NCBI GenBank assembly: GCA_023634235.1
Contig: JAMKCF010000087.1
Location: 124,001-188,000 of the forward strand
Source: Pisaster brevispinus
Lineage: Eukaryota > Echinodermata > Asteroidea > Forcipulatida > Asteriidae
DNA length: 64,000 bases
Reading direction: 5' to 3'
The position numbers and the translations under genes were made by a program. The notes under the pieces are model-generated. The model ran no database searches and was not told the origin of the DNA. It saw nothing but the letters and a program-made list of their open reading frames with translations. Below are positions 24,201-34,913 of this stretch, piece after piece; the stretch's first letter is position 1; the number at the start of each line of letters is the position of its first letter.

Positions 24201-24903
24201 TTTTATAAGACCTTTGGACTGGTCTGGTCATCAGTTTACTGGCCAGACTCTAAAATTACTGGCCTCGAGTCTGCGTTTCAACTCAAAATGATGGCTTTTG
24301 CAACTGCAGGGTTTTGATGTTGCTTGCCACTTGTCAGAATTTAGTGTGTGAGAGCTGAATTTAATTTCCGAATAAACACTTTCATCTATATCTAGCTGTT
24401 TGTTGGAGGTGAATTTACCCCGCAATCCAGCTCATATACATTGTCAAGAAACTGTTTTTTTGCCATCCTTAGAGCAGCCAACTCTCCGTGTTTCTGCGGA
24501 TAGTTTCCTGAAAATAAATCCATCTTTCCATGTTCAGATAAACAAATTTGAAAATTTCCCCAATTATTTTAGGTTTTCCCCCATGTTCTTCATATCGCCC
24601 AGATTATTGTAGAAAATTTCCTTGACTGCAAGATGAAAATGTTGGCAGCTTCACCTTTTAGAGTGGTTGTTCGCGTATTAGATCTTCTCTTGAAATCGTA
24701 CACTTCCTAACTAAATTCTTGGCGCTTGTTAAACCCTATCAATATTTTCAGCATGTTATTACCTTGTCCTTTATTTTGGTTGTACCAACCATTTTCAGAT
24801 TGGAGTGTGGAGTTCGGAGGTTGGAGTTTGGGGTTTGGAGTTTGGAGTTTGGAAATTGGAGATTTGAGGTTGGTGTTTTGAGATTGAGGCATCTGGTTGA
24901 TAG

Positions 24904-27900
24904 CTTCCAGTTGTAGTCTCAGTTGTAGTTGCAGTTGAAGTCTCAGTTGTAGTCTCAGTTGTAGCCCCAGTTGTAGCCCCATTTGTAGCCCCAGTTGTAG
25001 CCCCATTTGTAGCCCCAGTTGTAGCCCCAGTTGTAGCCCCAGATGTAGCCCCAGTTGTAGCCCCAGTTTTAGCCCCAGTTGTAGCCCCAGTTGTAGCCCC
25101 AGTTGTAGCCCCAGTTGTAGCCCCAGTTGTAGCCCCAGTTGTAGCCCCAGTTGTAGCCCCAGTTGTAGCCCCAGTTGTAGCCCCAGTTGTAGCCCCTGAT
25201 GTAGCCCCAGGTGTAGCCCCAGGTGTAGCCCCAGGTGTAGCCCCAGTTGTAACCCCAGTTGTAGCCCCAGTTGTAGCCCCAGTTGTAGCCCCAGTTGTAG
25301 CCCCAGTTGTAGCCCCAGTTGTAGCCCCAGTTGTAGTCCCAGTTGTAGCCCCAGTTGTAGCCCCAGTTGTAGCCCCAGTTGTAGCCCCAGTTGTAGCCCC
25401 AGTTGTAGCCCCAGTTGTAGCCCCAGTTGTAGCCCCAGTTGTAGCCCCAGTTGTAGCCCCAGTTGTAGCCCCAGCTGTAGCCCAAGTTGTAGCCCCAGCT
25501 GTAGCCCCAGCTGTAGCCCCAGCTGTAGCACCAGTTGTAGCCCCAGTTGTAGCCCCAGTTGTAGCCCCAGTTTTAGTCTCAGATGTAGTCTCAGATGTAG
25601 TCTCAGATGTAGTCTCAGATGTAGTCTCAGATGTAGTCTCAGATGTAGTCTCAGATGTAGTCTCAGATGTAGTCTCAGATGTAGTCTCAGATGTAGTCTC
25701 AGATGTAGTCTCAGATGTAGTCTCAGATGTAGTCTCAGATGTAGTCTCAGATGTAGTCTCAGATGTAGTCTCAGATGTAGTCTCAGATGTAGTCTCAGAT
25801 GTAGTCTCAGATGTAGTCTCAGATGTAGTCTCAGTTGTAGTCTCAGTTGTAGTCTCAGTTGTAGTCTCAGTTGTAGTCTCAGTTGTAGTCTCAGTTGTAG
25901 CCCCAGTTGTAGCCCCAGTTGTAGCCCCAGTTGTAGCCCCAGTTGTAGCCCCAGTTGTAGCCCCAGTTGTAGTCCCAGTTGTAGTCCCAGTTGTAGTCCC
26001 AGTTGTAGTCCCAGTTGTAGTCCCAGTTGTAGTCCCAGTTGTAGTCCCAGTTGTAGTCCCAGTTGTAGTCCCAGTTGTAGTCCCAGTTGTAGTCCCAGTT
26101 GTAGCCCCAGTTGTAGCCCCAGTTGTAGCCCCAGTTGTAGCCCCAGTTGTAGCCCCAGTTGTAGCCCCAGTTGTAGCCCCAGTTGTAGCCCCAGTTGTAG
26201 CCCCAGTTGTAGCCCCAGTTGTAGCCCCAGTTGTAGCCCCAGTTGTAGCCCCAGTTGTAGCCCCAGTTGTAGCCCCAGTTGTAGCCCCAGTTGTAGCCCC
26301 AGTTGTAGCCCCAGTTGTAGCCCCAGTTGTAGCCCCAGTTGTAGCCCCAGTTGTAGCCCCAGTTGTAGCCCCAGTTGTAGTCCCAGTTGTAGTCCCAGTT
26401 GTAGCCCCAGTTGTAGCCCCAGTTGTAGCCCCAGTTGTAGCCCCAGTTGTAGCCCCAGTTGTAGCCCCAGTTGTAGCCCCAGTTGTAGCCCCAGTTGTAG
26501 CCCCAGTTGTAGCCCCAGTTGTAGCCCCAGTTGTAGCCCCAGTTGTAGCCCCAGTTGTAGTCTCAGTTGTAGTCTCAGTTGTAGTCTCAGTTGTAGTCTC
26601 AGTTGTAGTCTCAGTTGTAGTCTCAGTTGTAGTCCCAGTTGTAGTCCCAGTTGTAGTCCCAGTTGTAGTCCCAGTTGTAGTCCCAGTTGTAGTCCCAGTT
26701 GTAGTCCCAGTTGTAGTCCCAGATGTAGTCCCAGATGTAGTCCCAGATGTAGTCCCAGATGTAGTCCCAGATGTAGTCCCAGATGTAGTCCCAGATGTAG
26801 TCCCAGTTGTAGTCCCAGTTGTAGTCCCAGTTGTAGTCCCAGTTGTAGTCCCAGTTGTAGTCCCAGTTGTAGTCCCAGTTGTAGTCCCAGTTGTAGTCCC
26901 AGTTGTAGTCCCAGTTGTAGTCCCAGTTGTAGTCCCAGTTGTAGTCCCAGTTGTAGTCCCAGTTGTAGTCCCAGTTGTAGTCCCAGTTGTAGTCCCAGTT
27001 GTAGTCCCAGTTGTAGTCCCAGTTGTAGTCCCAGTTGTAGTCCCAGTTGTAGTCCCAGTTGTAGTCCCAGTTGTAGTCCCAGTTGTAGTCCCAGTTGTAG
27101 TCCCAGTTGTAGTCCCAGTTGTAGTCCCAGTTGTAGTCCCAGTTGTAGTCCCAGTTGTAGTCCCAGTTGTAGTCCCAGTTGTAGTCCCAGTTGTAGTCCC
27201 AGTTGTAGTCCCAGTTGTAGTCCCAGTTGTAGTCCCAGTTGTAGTCCCAGTTGTAGTCCCAGTTGTAGTCCCAGTTGTAGTCCCAGTTGTAGTCCCAGTT
27301 GTAGTCCCAGTTGTAGTCCCAGTTGTAGTCCCAGTTGTAGTCCCAGTTGTAGTCCCAGTTGTAGTCCCAGTTGTAGTCCCAGTTGTAGTCCCAGTTGTAG
27401 TCCCAGTTGTAGTCCCAGTTGTAGTCCCAGTTGTAGTCCCAGTTGTAGTCCCAGTTGTAGTCCCAGTTGTAGTCCCAGTTGTAGTCCCAGTTGTAGTCCC
27501 AGTTGTAGTCCCAGTTGTAGTCCCAGTTGTAGTCCCAGTTGTAGTCCCAGTTGTAGTCCCAGTTGTAGTCCCAGTTGTAGTCCCAGTTGTAGTCCCAGTT
27601 GTAGTCCCAGTTGTAGTCCCAGTTGTAGTCCCAGTTGTAGTCCCAGTTGTAGTCTCAGTTGTAGTCTCAGTTGTAGTCTCAGTTGTAGTCTCAGTTGTAG
27701 TCTCAGTTGTAGTCTCAGTTGTAGTCTCAGTTGTAGTCTCAGTTGTAGTCTCAGTTGTAGTCTCAGTTGTAGTCTCAGTTGTAGTCTCAGTTGTAGTCTC
27801 AGTTGTAGTCTCAGTTGTAGTCTCAGTTGTAGTCTCAGTTGTAGTCTCAGTTGTAGTCTCAGTTGTAGTCTCAGTTGTAGTCTCAGTTGTAGTCTCAGTT

Positions 27901-28041
27901 GTAGTCTCAGTTGTAGTCTCAGTTGTAGTCTCAGTTGTAGTCTCAGTTGTAGTCTCAGTTGTAGTCTCAGTTGTAGTCTCAGTTGTAGTCTCAGTTGTAG
28001 TCTCAGTTGTAGTCTCAGTTGTAGTCTCAGATTTTAGTTTC
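24904..28041 (+). repeat. 12-bp minisatellite, about 260 units, indel-free
   Basis: The unit GTAGCCCCAGTT and variants (GTAGTCCCAGTT, GTAGTCTCAGTT, GTAGTCTCAGAT) run from about 24904 to 28030. The register holds exactly through the main block (24961-28020, 255 units) with substitutions only. Variants are in homogeneous blocks: CCCC type ~24961-25565, CTCAGAT ~25574-25840, CTCAGTT, CCCC, TCCC, CCCC, CTCAGTT ~26555-26625, TCCCAGAT ~26715-26800, a long TCCCAGTT block ~26800-27650, then CTCAGTT to the end. The plus frame from 24904 is open for 1046 codons (V-x-x-V/D tetrapeptides) to TAG at 28042 but has no ATG. The minus LGLQ frame is also open. I read it as a non-coding satellite. Confidence 0.95.
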
Positions 28042-28222
28042 TAGTTCAACCAAAAGCCTGCCTACACTACCTCTCCTCCAAGCAGACTGCGGCTGTCAGA
28101 TCCTCTTTACTCCTCCACCAGATTTTGCGCTTCTTGACATTCATGGGCCTGTGATACCCGATGCTGACTGAGAGCGACATTATTTGAGGTACTTTTCATC
28201 AAGTTCCTGTTAATGTCATTTG

Positions 28223-28483
28223 TTATATATTTGAGTGTACAGCCTTCTGATTTTTTGCACAGAGCGGAGCATTCTCTGAGGCATGTGTCAGTAGACTTAC
28301 CAGGTCATTCAATGTCTTAAAGATGTGTGCATGCTCAGTACTGTCAACAGTAGAAGATATCACAGTATGTTTGCTGCCACCTAGAGTTCCAATTATGTAA
28401 ACTGGAAATAAATCTTCTCTTAATAATTCTATTGGTTTTTGGAAGAGTACTTTCATTCCCTCCTGATGGTATCTGACATCCAC
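28223..28483 (-). CDS. Unrecognised 86-codon ORF or element fragment
   Basis: The minus-strand frame begins MDVRYHQEGMKVLFQKPIEL and ends ..CAKNQKAVHSNI. Composition is balanced and looks more protein-like than neighbouring frames, with no low complexity. No motif is recognised, no splice partner was identified, and it lies on the strand opposite to the nearby plus-strand exons. It could be a transposon-protein fragment or chance. Confidence 0.2.
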   Translation of the reverse strand: MDVRYHQEGMKVLFQKPIELLREDLFPVYIIGTLGGSKHTVISSTVDSTEHAHIFKTLNDLVSLLTHASENAPLCAKNQKAVHSNI

Positions 28484-29101
28484 AAAATGTCAACCAACAT
28501 TTTCTAGAAAAGAGCTAGTAACAAGTTAATGTCTGCTAACCTTCCCGCTTATGTAAATTTCAGAGTGCAGCAAGGTCCTGACCGCTGACTGAGGAGCCTT
28601 CTAGTCTGTCAACTTCCTGTTAAACAATCAACCAGATGCCGAGTGTCAGACGCTGATACACTCGCAACCAGACGTCAGGGTTCAGATTTTTTCAGCAAGT
28701 TGGAGTTGGAGAAACATGGTGGGAAGCTTCACAACTGACTACCTCAAGGTCAGAATCTAACTCCTCAACATTTCAACAACTTTTGAAATACTTTCCAAAT
28801 ATTTCCCATTGAAATTGATTGGCTGATTCTTTGTTCATGCTTAGGTTCAAGAGATCAATCTTCAATAACCTGCCTACTATTTTTTTTTTTCATAAAGCAA
28901 TTTTCAATCAATTTGTTTTGGAGACATCACATTGCTGATGAAAGATCTTATATTTTTAATCATAAAAAATGCAAATATTTATTTGGCAAATCCACTAATG
29001 GTGAAACAATTTTCCTTTTTTCCCCCACTTCTTAAAAATGTTTTTTAAAAGATCTTCAGATGTATTTTTGACAATTCTTGATTTTATTGTCTGAATTACA
29101 G
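28484..29101. other. Possible upstream exon region, unassigned
   Basis: A GC-richer stretch at about 28561-28749 begins after 'tttcag' and ends 'gactacctcaag|gtcaga', like an internal exon. No frame gives a recognisable protein and all carry stops or weak composition. Treated as unassigned. Confidence 0.2.
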
Positions 29102-29273
29102 CCGAGTGATTTGAGGACAGGCCAGAACGTCAACCTGTGCAGCCAGCTTGGCCCTATGGACCGGTCATCCATCGGGAGTGAAGTCCTGCTGGAGTTTGTC
29201 TCTGATGAATCGAACTATTTCCCAGGATACTCAGCTGATCATACAGTGTTGCCATGGATCCCTGACTCTCCAG
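29102..29273 (+). CDS. Internal exon with CUB-like C-terminal half
   Basis: Acceptor 'aattacag' precedes 29102 and a donor (CCAG|GTTTGT) follows 29273. The 57-codon frame includes C-SQLGPMDRSSIGSEVLLEF, then VSDESNYFPGYSADHTVL. That fits the CUB-domain pattern C..P..I.S.G..LL..F.SD.S....GF.A.Y. CUB domains are extracellular beta-sandwich modules. The first half of a CUB (with its first cysteine pair) is not found upstream in the window, so the exon is orphaned or the gene is broken. Ends in splice phase 1. Confidence 0.45.
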
Positions 29274-29745
29274 GTTTGTTGAGAAATGGGTGTTAATCTG
29301 TGTATGCAGTTAACGTACATTATTTTCCTTCATGCATGACGCGGCTTATCTGAATCCAAATGTTCAACAAAAATCACTGCCTCTTAACTATTGATGGGCC
29401 TTATCTGGTATCACTATAGATCATTGTGATGATAACTGTGGGAAAATGAAACTTATCCTGTGAAATAAGCCTTTCATTTGCTCAGGTAATGTTGTCATAT
29501 TATTTAAAATAACGCAGTGTGTAGTTATGAAGTGTATTTTTTAGGGGTTAAGTGTAGTTTTAAGGTAAGCAGCTGTACATGAGATTGGACCTTTATTTGC
29601 CTATTAGCACAAACAAAAAAGACAAAAAAAATGATATGCGCGCAGTATAAAATAACTGAGCAGAAATAGATTATCAGCCATAACGTCCTACTTAATTAGG
29701 TTGTTACGCCTGGTACCTAACTGTACCTAACTGTTTATCATCCCT

Positions 29746-30108
29746 GTGATATTCAGGTATTTTTCGTCTATCATTAAGGTAAACGTGCTACCAGTGTGTC
29801 CAACCTGGTTTCTCCTATCAGGATGCTTGAGCGTTAAACCAGGCTTTCTGCTTGTTAATCTTGCTTGGCTGAGATGTACAACAAAAACCCACTCCAACAG
29901 CTTTATTCCATGTACATGTCTTTGTAACTCCTTGCCTTTAACATCAACAAATTTCTCCATGCTACAATCTAAACTGATTTCAGATGCAATTCCTACCTTT
30001 AGTTCCCTGAGTTATTCTCATCTTTTACGTAACCTGTTACCAAGAGTGGCTTTTAGCCATGTTTTAGGCAAACATGCATTAAAGTTATACAAAAACACAG
30101 GGTCGTAA
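29746..30108 (+). mobile_element. LINE (non-LTR) reverse-transcriptase C-terminal relic
   Basis: A 120-codon frame contains TKTHSNSFIPCTCLCNSLPL followed by TSTNFSMLQSKL. This resembles the C-terminal tail common to many non-LTR retrotransposon ORF2 proteins (..SF-P-R--LWNSLP...F...L..FK..). The core tryptophan is missing and no RT catalytic core is present, so it is a short decayed fragment. It lies between the exons at 29.1 and 30.3 kb. The assignment rests on motif resemblance only. Confidence 0.4.
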
Positions 30109-30287
30109 CTTGATAGGTCGAAAGTTCATATCTAACACACTATAGCAAGCACACAATTTGCTGCACGGGATAACGTCGTATTTCACTTAATTTTTGTTTG
30201 CGTTCACTTATTGCACTACTCAAAAAATTAAGTCGCAACCTGGCTCCACTGACATAGTGAAATCTTGTCTTTTTTGTGTGTGTTCAG

Positions 30288-30449
30288 ACACTGGATGTGA
30301 TAACCCAAGAAGCGTCTGTCTTCTGTGGGGATGCAAACACTTTCACTTGGATCTCGGAGGGGAGTGAAGTCATCGAAAATCCCAAACTGCCGACGACGAG
30401 TGTTTCCAAGGTTGCAGAGAGCCTGAGAGAAAAAGACATTTTCCTGTAA
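30288..30449 (+). CDS. Putative terminal exon, unrecognised
   Basis: After 'tgtgttcag' at 30287 a 53-codon frame runs TLDVITQEASVFCGDANTFT ... SVSKVAESLREKDIFL to TAA at 30447. Joining to the preceding CUB-like exon (phase 1) would instead use a second frame, DTGCDNPRSVCLLWGC..., that stops after about 26 codons. Both are possible. The first looks more protein-like. Family not recognised; it could belong to a different gene from the 29.1-kb exon. Confidence 0.3.
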   Translation, partial: TLDVITQEASVFCGDANTFTWISEGSEVIENPKLPTTSVSKVAESLREKDIFL

Positions 30450-30952
30450 AGTGTCGGAGATCAGGGTGGTTGGACGGCAGCTTTTTTCTATGTATAAACT
30501 AAATGTATTTATTTCTGTATAATTTATTATCTGCTTGTCGTCCGACCAGGTTCATATTTTAATATTAATATTAATAATAATAATAATAATTATGTGTAAT
30601 ACTTGAAATGGAATGCATGGGGGTGTTGACTGCGGTTTGGCTGGTGGGATTCAACTTGGAGGCATAGGTTTGTGAGTTTGTTGTGTGAATGATGATGATT
30701 AGTGGGTCCTGTGTGTTAGGTAACTTATGCCTTCTTGCCCATCCAGTGTCATGCTATATATTATATGTTCTTCGATCACGCACTCATGCATTTGCTTTCT
30801 TTGAGATAATTGTTATTTGCTAGAGACAGAATATTTAGGAGTTGCCTTCATTTGTATTGACATTTTATTGACATACTTGCATTGTATAAGATAATTAATT
30901 GTACATGTATGTGTTTTATTTTCTGCCTGCACAACTCTCAACAGTATTTTGC

Positions 30953-32575
30953 AGGTGTTTACAGATCCAGAGTCAACATCCACTAGCTGGATACACCCGT
31001 GTGGGACGTCACTCAATGTTCCTAATCACTCCATTTCTGTCATGATTTTACAGGGCTTTATGAGGAACCAGGAAACCACAGAGACTGTTCGTCTGAGTAG
31101 GGAGAAGCTATGGATAATGCGTCTTATAACTTTTTGTCTTTGCTTTCTCCTTTTTACCACAGATTCTCCTCTCCAGTCTGCCTCATTCACTAATCAATTA
31201 CTTTTCTCTCCCTGTATATTCGGTTTCAGGTAACACCATGTGTATATCTACTATCTATGTAGATTTGTTCTTGTAGAACTACGTCTTGCTTTTTATTCTA
31301 CTGCCGCGGAGTAGATTTTGGAAATCGGGAGACTACTTTAGGAGACTACTTAGTTCTCAAAAGAACTGTCCAGCTTATTAGCTACTACCTGGGCGGACGG
31401 TAGGAAATCAGCCAGGACTACTACTTTAGCTTAATAGTGGATCGTATCAAGGGGACTTCTTGTTATTAACTTTACTGCCGCGGAGTGAGTTCTTATTTGG
31501 TCTCAACGTTTCGACTAGCTATCTCTAGTCATCGTCATCGCCGTTGAGACCAAATAAGAACTCACTTCGCGGCAGTGAAGTTAATAACGAAAAGTCCCCT
31601 TGATCCGATCCACTATCAAGCTAAAGTAGTAGTCCCGTCCAATTTCCTACCCTCCGCCCAGGTATTAGCTAATAAGCTGGACAGTTCTTTTGAGAACTAA
31701 GTAGTCTCCTGAAGTAGTCTCCCGATTTCCAAAATCTACTCCGCGGCAGTAGAATAAAAAGCAAGACCTAGTTCTACAAGAGACTACTTAGCTCTCAAAA
31801 GAACTGTCCAGCTTATTAGCTACTACCCGGGCGGAGGGTAAGAAATAGGCCGGGACTACTACTTTAGCTTGATAGTGGATCGGATCAAGGGGACTTCTCG
31901 TTATTAACTTCACTGCCGCGGAGTGAGTTCTTATTTGGTCTCAACTGCGATGACGATGATTAGAGCAAGCTAGTCGAAACGTTGAGACCAAATAAGAACT
32001 CATTCCGCGGCAGTAAAATTAATAACGAGAAGTCCCCTTGATCCGATCCACTATCAAGCTAAAGTAGTAGTCCCGGCCGATTTCCTACCCTCCGCCCAGG
32101 TAGTAGCTAATAAGCTGGACAGTTCTTTTGAGAACTAAGTAGTCTCCCGATTTCCAAAATCTACTCCGCTGCAGTAGAATAAAAAGCGAGACCTAGTTCT
32201 TTAAGAAGAAATCTACATAGCTAGTAGATATACACATGGTGTTACCGCAAACCGAACAAATATTGATACTTCACACATGCAAAGCCTTAAAAAGTTTTCT
32301 CTCCCTCTTCAAATCATTTATTTTGTCCTTTGTATTCCTTACCTTTTGTGGTCAAACCAGCCCCTCCCCCAATCCCCCTTTTTGTTTTCCTCCTCTCTGT
32401 TCATCCTGCCTCTCTCTCTGTTTGCTTTCATTTCTAACATCTATGTCCACTCGACTGCTTTTTTTTACACCTGTATTGTTTAAGTTGTTATCTGTTTATG
32501 TTTGTAGTCTTGTCATTTAGCCTTCGAGAAAGACTCTGCTGAGGTCAAAACGTCAGGCCACTAACTATTTTTTTA
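30953..32575 (+). mobile_element. Penelope-like element relic (GIY-YIG 3' end), split by an insertion
   Basis: Residues IHPCGTSLNVPNHSISVMIL and VRLSREKLWI at 30970-31115 align with the GIY-YIG domain of the better copy at 62214-62498. The 3' untranslated part resumes at 32307-32575 and ends with the same 'cttcgagaaagactctgct' and 'acgtcaggccactaact' tail as the copy ending near 62845. The 5' part, RT and catalytic GIY-YIG segment are absent. The interruption (31214-32294) is a later insertion. Confidence 0.8.
31214..32294. mobile_element. 1.08-kb foldback insertion inside the Penelope relic
   Basis: TTTTCTCTCCCT occurs immediately before (31202-31213) and after (32295-32306), a 12-base target duplication. 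The ends are inverted: 'ggtaacaccatgtgtatatc' and its complement 'gatatacacatggtgttacc'. The interior consists of four alternating arms of one ~230-base sequence (inverted pairs 31270-31520/31545-31775 and 31785-31940/31985-32200). At each turn there is a hammerhead-like motif (ctagtcgaaacgttgagacc and its complement). The same module recurs at 42303-42605. It probably represents terminal (pLTR) sequence of another Penelope-like family. Confidence 0.75.
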
Positions 32576-32954
32576 ATGTAGTAGTTCATCCATGATTTTT
32601 AGAGCCAACTTGTAATAAGTTTTTGCTGATGATATTTTATCCTCGCATAATTATTTGTTTTTAGATATTGTTGTATTGCCATTAATAATAAGTCATTGCT
32701 GTGTATTGTGTATTGTGTGCTGGAGGATTAAAAATAATACAGGAGATTGTTTTATAATTTGTGATGTCATCGTGGTATTTTGTTTTTGGTGTGTTCTGGT
32801 GGTGCTCGTCCTATTTAAATAGAGGTCCAGCCTCCTTCCCGTGTCTCTAGTTGCAACAATAAAGTCCTGAGCCGTTTTAGTATGATGTTTTTGCAGTAAG
32901 CATGATAGAGTTGCAATGATCGTTTGTGGTTTGCAAGCGTGTAAGTACTCGACA
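32576..32954. other. Non-coding, dispersed-repeat scrap
   Basis: No exon visible. 32811-32850 resembles 406-440. AATAAA-like 'caataaagtcc' follows at about 32860, which may be the tail of an old retroposon. Confidence 0.3.
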
Positions 32955-33370
32955 TCTAATAATAATGGCTTCTTATATAGCGCTCATATCCGTCAGTCAG
33001 TGACGCTCAAGGCGTTTCAACATTAATTTCCTGCAAGGTATGTGGGGCTTCGTTCGAAGTATGAGACGTACTCTTTTACATAGCACCATGTAATGGTTTA
33101 CAAGGTGCTGTGGCGCAATATGCAGCCAATCAAACCAGGAACACCGGGGCGAACACCTTCTCTTTTCGATAAGTGTACTGGGTTCTTTTACGTGCATTAC
33201 ACAACACGGGGCCAACGGCCTATGTCCCATCCGAAGGACGAAGCAATAATGGTTAAGTGTCTTGGTTAAGGACACAAGTGTCACAACCGGGACTCGAACC
33301 CACACTCTGCTGAGTCGGAAACACCAGAGCTTGAGTCCGGTGCTCTTATCCGCTCGGCCACGACACGCCA
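32955..33370 (-). mobile_element. tRNA-derived SINE
   Basis: On the minus strand, box A TGGCCGAGCGG (complement of 33350-33360) and box B GGGTTCGAGTCCCGG (complement of 33287-33301) give an RNA polymerase III type II promoter of leucine/serine-tRNA style, with GTGTCGTGGCCGAGCGGATA at the head. The body continues to a 3' end 'gcgctatataagaagccatt' followed by (ATT)n near 32955. Related diverged copy at 41170-41650. The 157-codon minus frame across it is incidental. Confidence 0.8.
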
Positions 33371-33781
33371 CGTCTAACGGACCATCGACCAACATGATGC
33401 CATGCGCCTGCGCATGTGTTGTGACACTGCCACGGGTTGAAGTCTGCTGATTGTGTAGAATAGTAGGCAAGGTCAGGTCGTGTTTTTGACAAACTTGGAG
33501 CCGATGGTCAGGTTAAACAGTGGTTACGAAGCGGAGAATGGGGGTGGGAGGTTGGTATAGGGAGAGAGAAACGGAAGCCCGGTTTGGGTGACCTAGATCA
33601 AGGTCTGAATGACTTCAAAGTTCATGTGGTATTATAATACTGCCTGTCAATTTTTCACCAATAGAGGGCTGCTTCTGCAAATCATTAAAACTGATAACAA
33701 ATGACCATTTAGCTTCTATTTTAGACACTCACTGGCAGAGCTATATGTGGAAAAAGTTGATCCCTTTAGTTTACTGACCTA
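33371..33781. other. Non-coding, no gene seen
   Basis: No splice-supported frame or recognised repeat. Confidence 0.4.
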
Positions 33782-34034
33782 GGCCCAATTTCTAGCTCTG
33801 CTTTAATACCGTAAGCAAAGAATTGGCGCTTATGGAAGCAGGGAATTCTTTGCTTACGTCAAGCATATTTCACGGGTTAGCAGAGAATTTTCGCTTGTGC
33901 GCGTGCGTACTCCACATTTCAAGACATTCTTGGCTTACACAGCTAGCGGAGAAATTTGGTGCCTGCACAGTAAGCGGAGAATGGTGATTGTAAGCGCTGA
34001 GTTCGGCGGTAAGCAGAGCCATGAATTTTGGCCC
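33782..34034. mobile_element. MITE with GGCCCAATTTC-type ends, 253 bp
   Basis: The left end 'ggcccaatttctagctctgc' and right end 'agcagagccatgaattttgg' + ccc are imperfect complements. The interior is built of 'taagcgga/aagcagaga' words. It belongs to the same terminal class as the MITE at 41413-41589. No coding frame. Confidence 0.65.
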
Positions 34035-34366
34035 TGGAGATGACAGACCAGGAACCCCCCTATCTAATAATTATGCTTCTATGGGACCCCTAAAACAAGT
34101 GTGCAAAGTTTGGTGCTTTAATCCGGCGTGTCACGATTTTTTCATTAAGCCACCTGACTAATATAGGTAAGAAGAGGTGTAGGCCCTATGAAGATAAAAG
34201 AGTGAACGGGTTGGCTGGAGGGTTGTTGATAGAAAAAATGGGAAAACCAACACTTGAAAGTAAAAATGTTTTATAGAGGGATATAAAATCCAGGTGTTTT
34301 ACGAACAGATTTACCATGTGGTGATCGTCAACGTTCGAGTTTATAGAAATGGGGTTGTTATAACTG

Positions 34367-34510
34367 TGCGTAATAAACCACTGATTAGAAGACCAAATTA
34401 GACAGCTCAAAAGTTTGGTGTGCCCAGTGTAACAGTCTTCAAGACTCTGGGCTTTAACTTACACTTTAACTCAAAACGAAGAGTAGGCTACAAATTCTTT
34501 TCAAAATATG
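34367..34510 (-). repeat. Dispersed copy of the 770-1710 family
   Basis: On the minus strand it carries 'agcccagagtcttgaagact', 'gggcacaccaaact', 'tgagctgtctaatttggtct' and 'ctaatcagtggttta', matching the direct units at 940-1650. Non-coding. Confidence 0.6.
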
Positions 34511-34913
34511 TTTTAGTATTATTTAAAGCCTATCAATCAAGTACATAACAAGAAGACATCCGCATACGCATATTGTCTCTGGCTTATTTTCTAGCATTCA
34601 CCGATGTTGTTTTCTTTGTTTAAAGTTTTGGAATGATTTTATAGCTATAGAATGTCAATATTCTCAAATAAAAATTGTTAATTTATAACCAGTTTTTCAG
34701 TTTTCGTTCGGATAAAATAAGGGATTCACCGACAGAAAGTAGCCAAATGAGAGTTTTGTCACCTCCCTGTACTGCATGTGTTTTAATTTTCTTATTGAAG
34801 TCACCGCAGCTCGGTAGACGCCATTTTGAAACACCTATAACAACCACACAAACAGCGTGGGGCATGCACATCTGTGCATACAATCCTGTTTTTAGCCGAA
34901 ATTATTCAGCAAA

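Larger units (their letters stand above)
15614..24770 (+). repeat. Tandem array of a ~1.7-kb repeat, five units
   Basis: The anchor 'aacttaattcttgac' falls at 15727, 18083, 19452, 21260, 22977 and (degenerate) 24709. Spacings are 2356 (1668 without a 686-base insertion and its duplicated TA), 1369 (internal deletion near 18207), 1808 (extra 84-base duplication), 1717 and 1732. Units 3 and 5 share a replacement in which the 'cttcccagaacttaattatt' segment recurs (20519, 24057) instead of the 'gtcttatggggtgggtagtt' segment of units 1, 2 and 4. Open frames are short and differ between units. Minus-strand sequence before the anchor is related to the ORF at 58036-58398, so the unit may derive from a decayed gene or element on the minus strand. 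Confidence 0.85.

Noticed and set aside
25069..25485. 138-codon GYNWGYNW-repeat protein
   Set aside because: Another frame of the same 12-bp array, broken by TGA in the CTCAGAT blocks.
24707..25531. 274-codon minus-strand LQLG-repeat protein
   Set aside because: Same 12-bp repeat is open in several frames at once, has no ATG of its own and no flanking coding context. The frame is a by-product of the satellite.
33287..33360. Functional tRNA gene
   Set aside because: Box A and B are present but no acceptor-stem pairing or full cloverleaf is evident. The downstream body and (ATT)n tail mark a SINE.
32997..33470. 157-codon minus-strand ORF
   Set aside because: Coincides with a tRNA-derived SINE whose box A and box B lie inside the frame.
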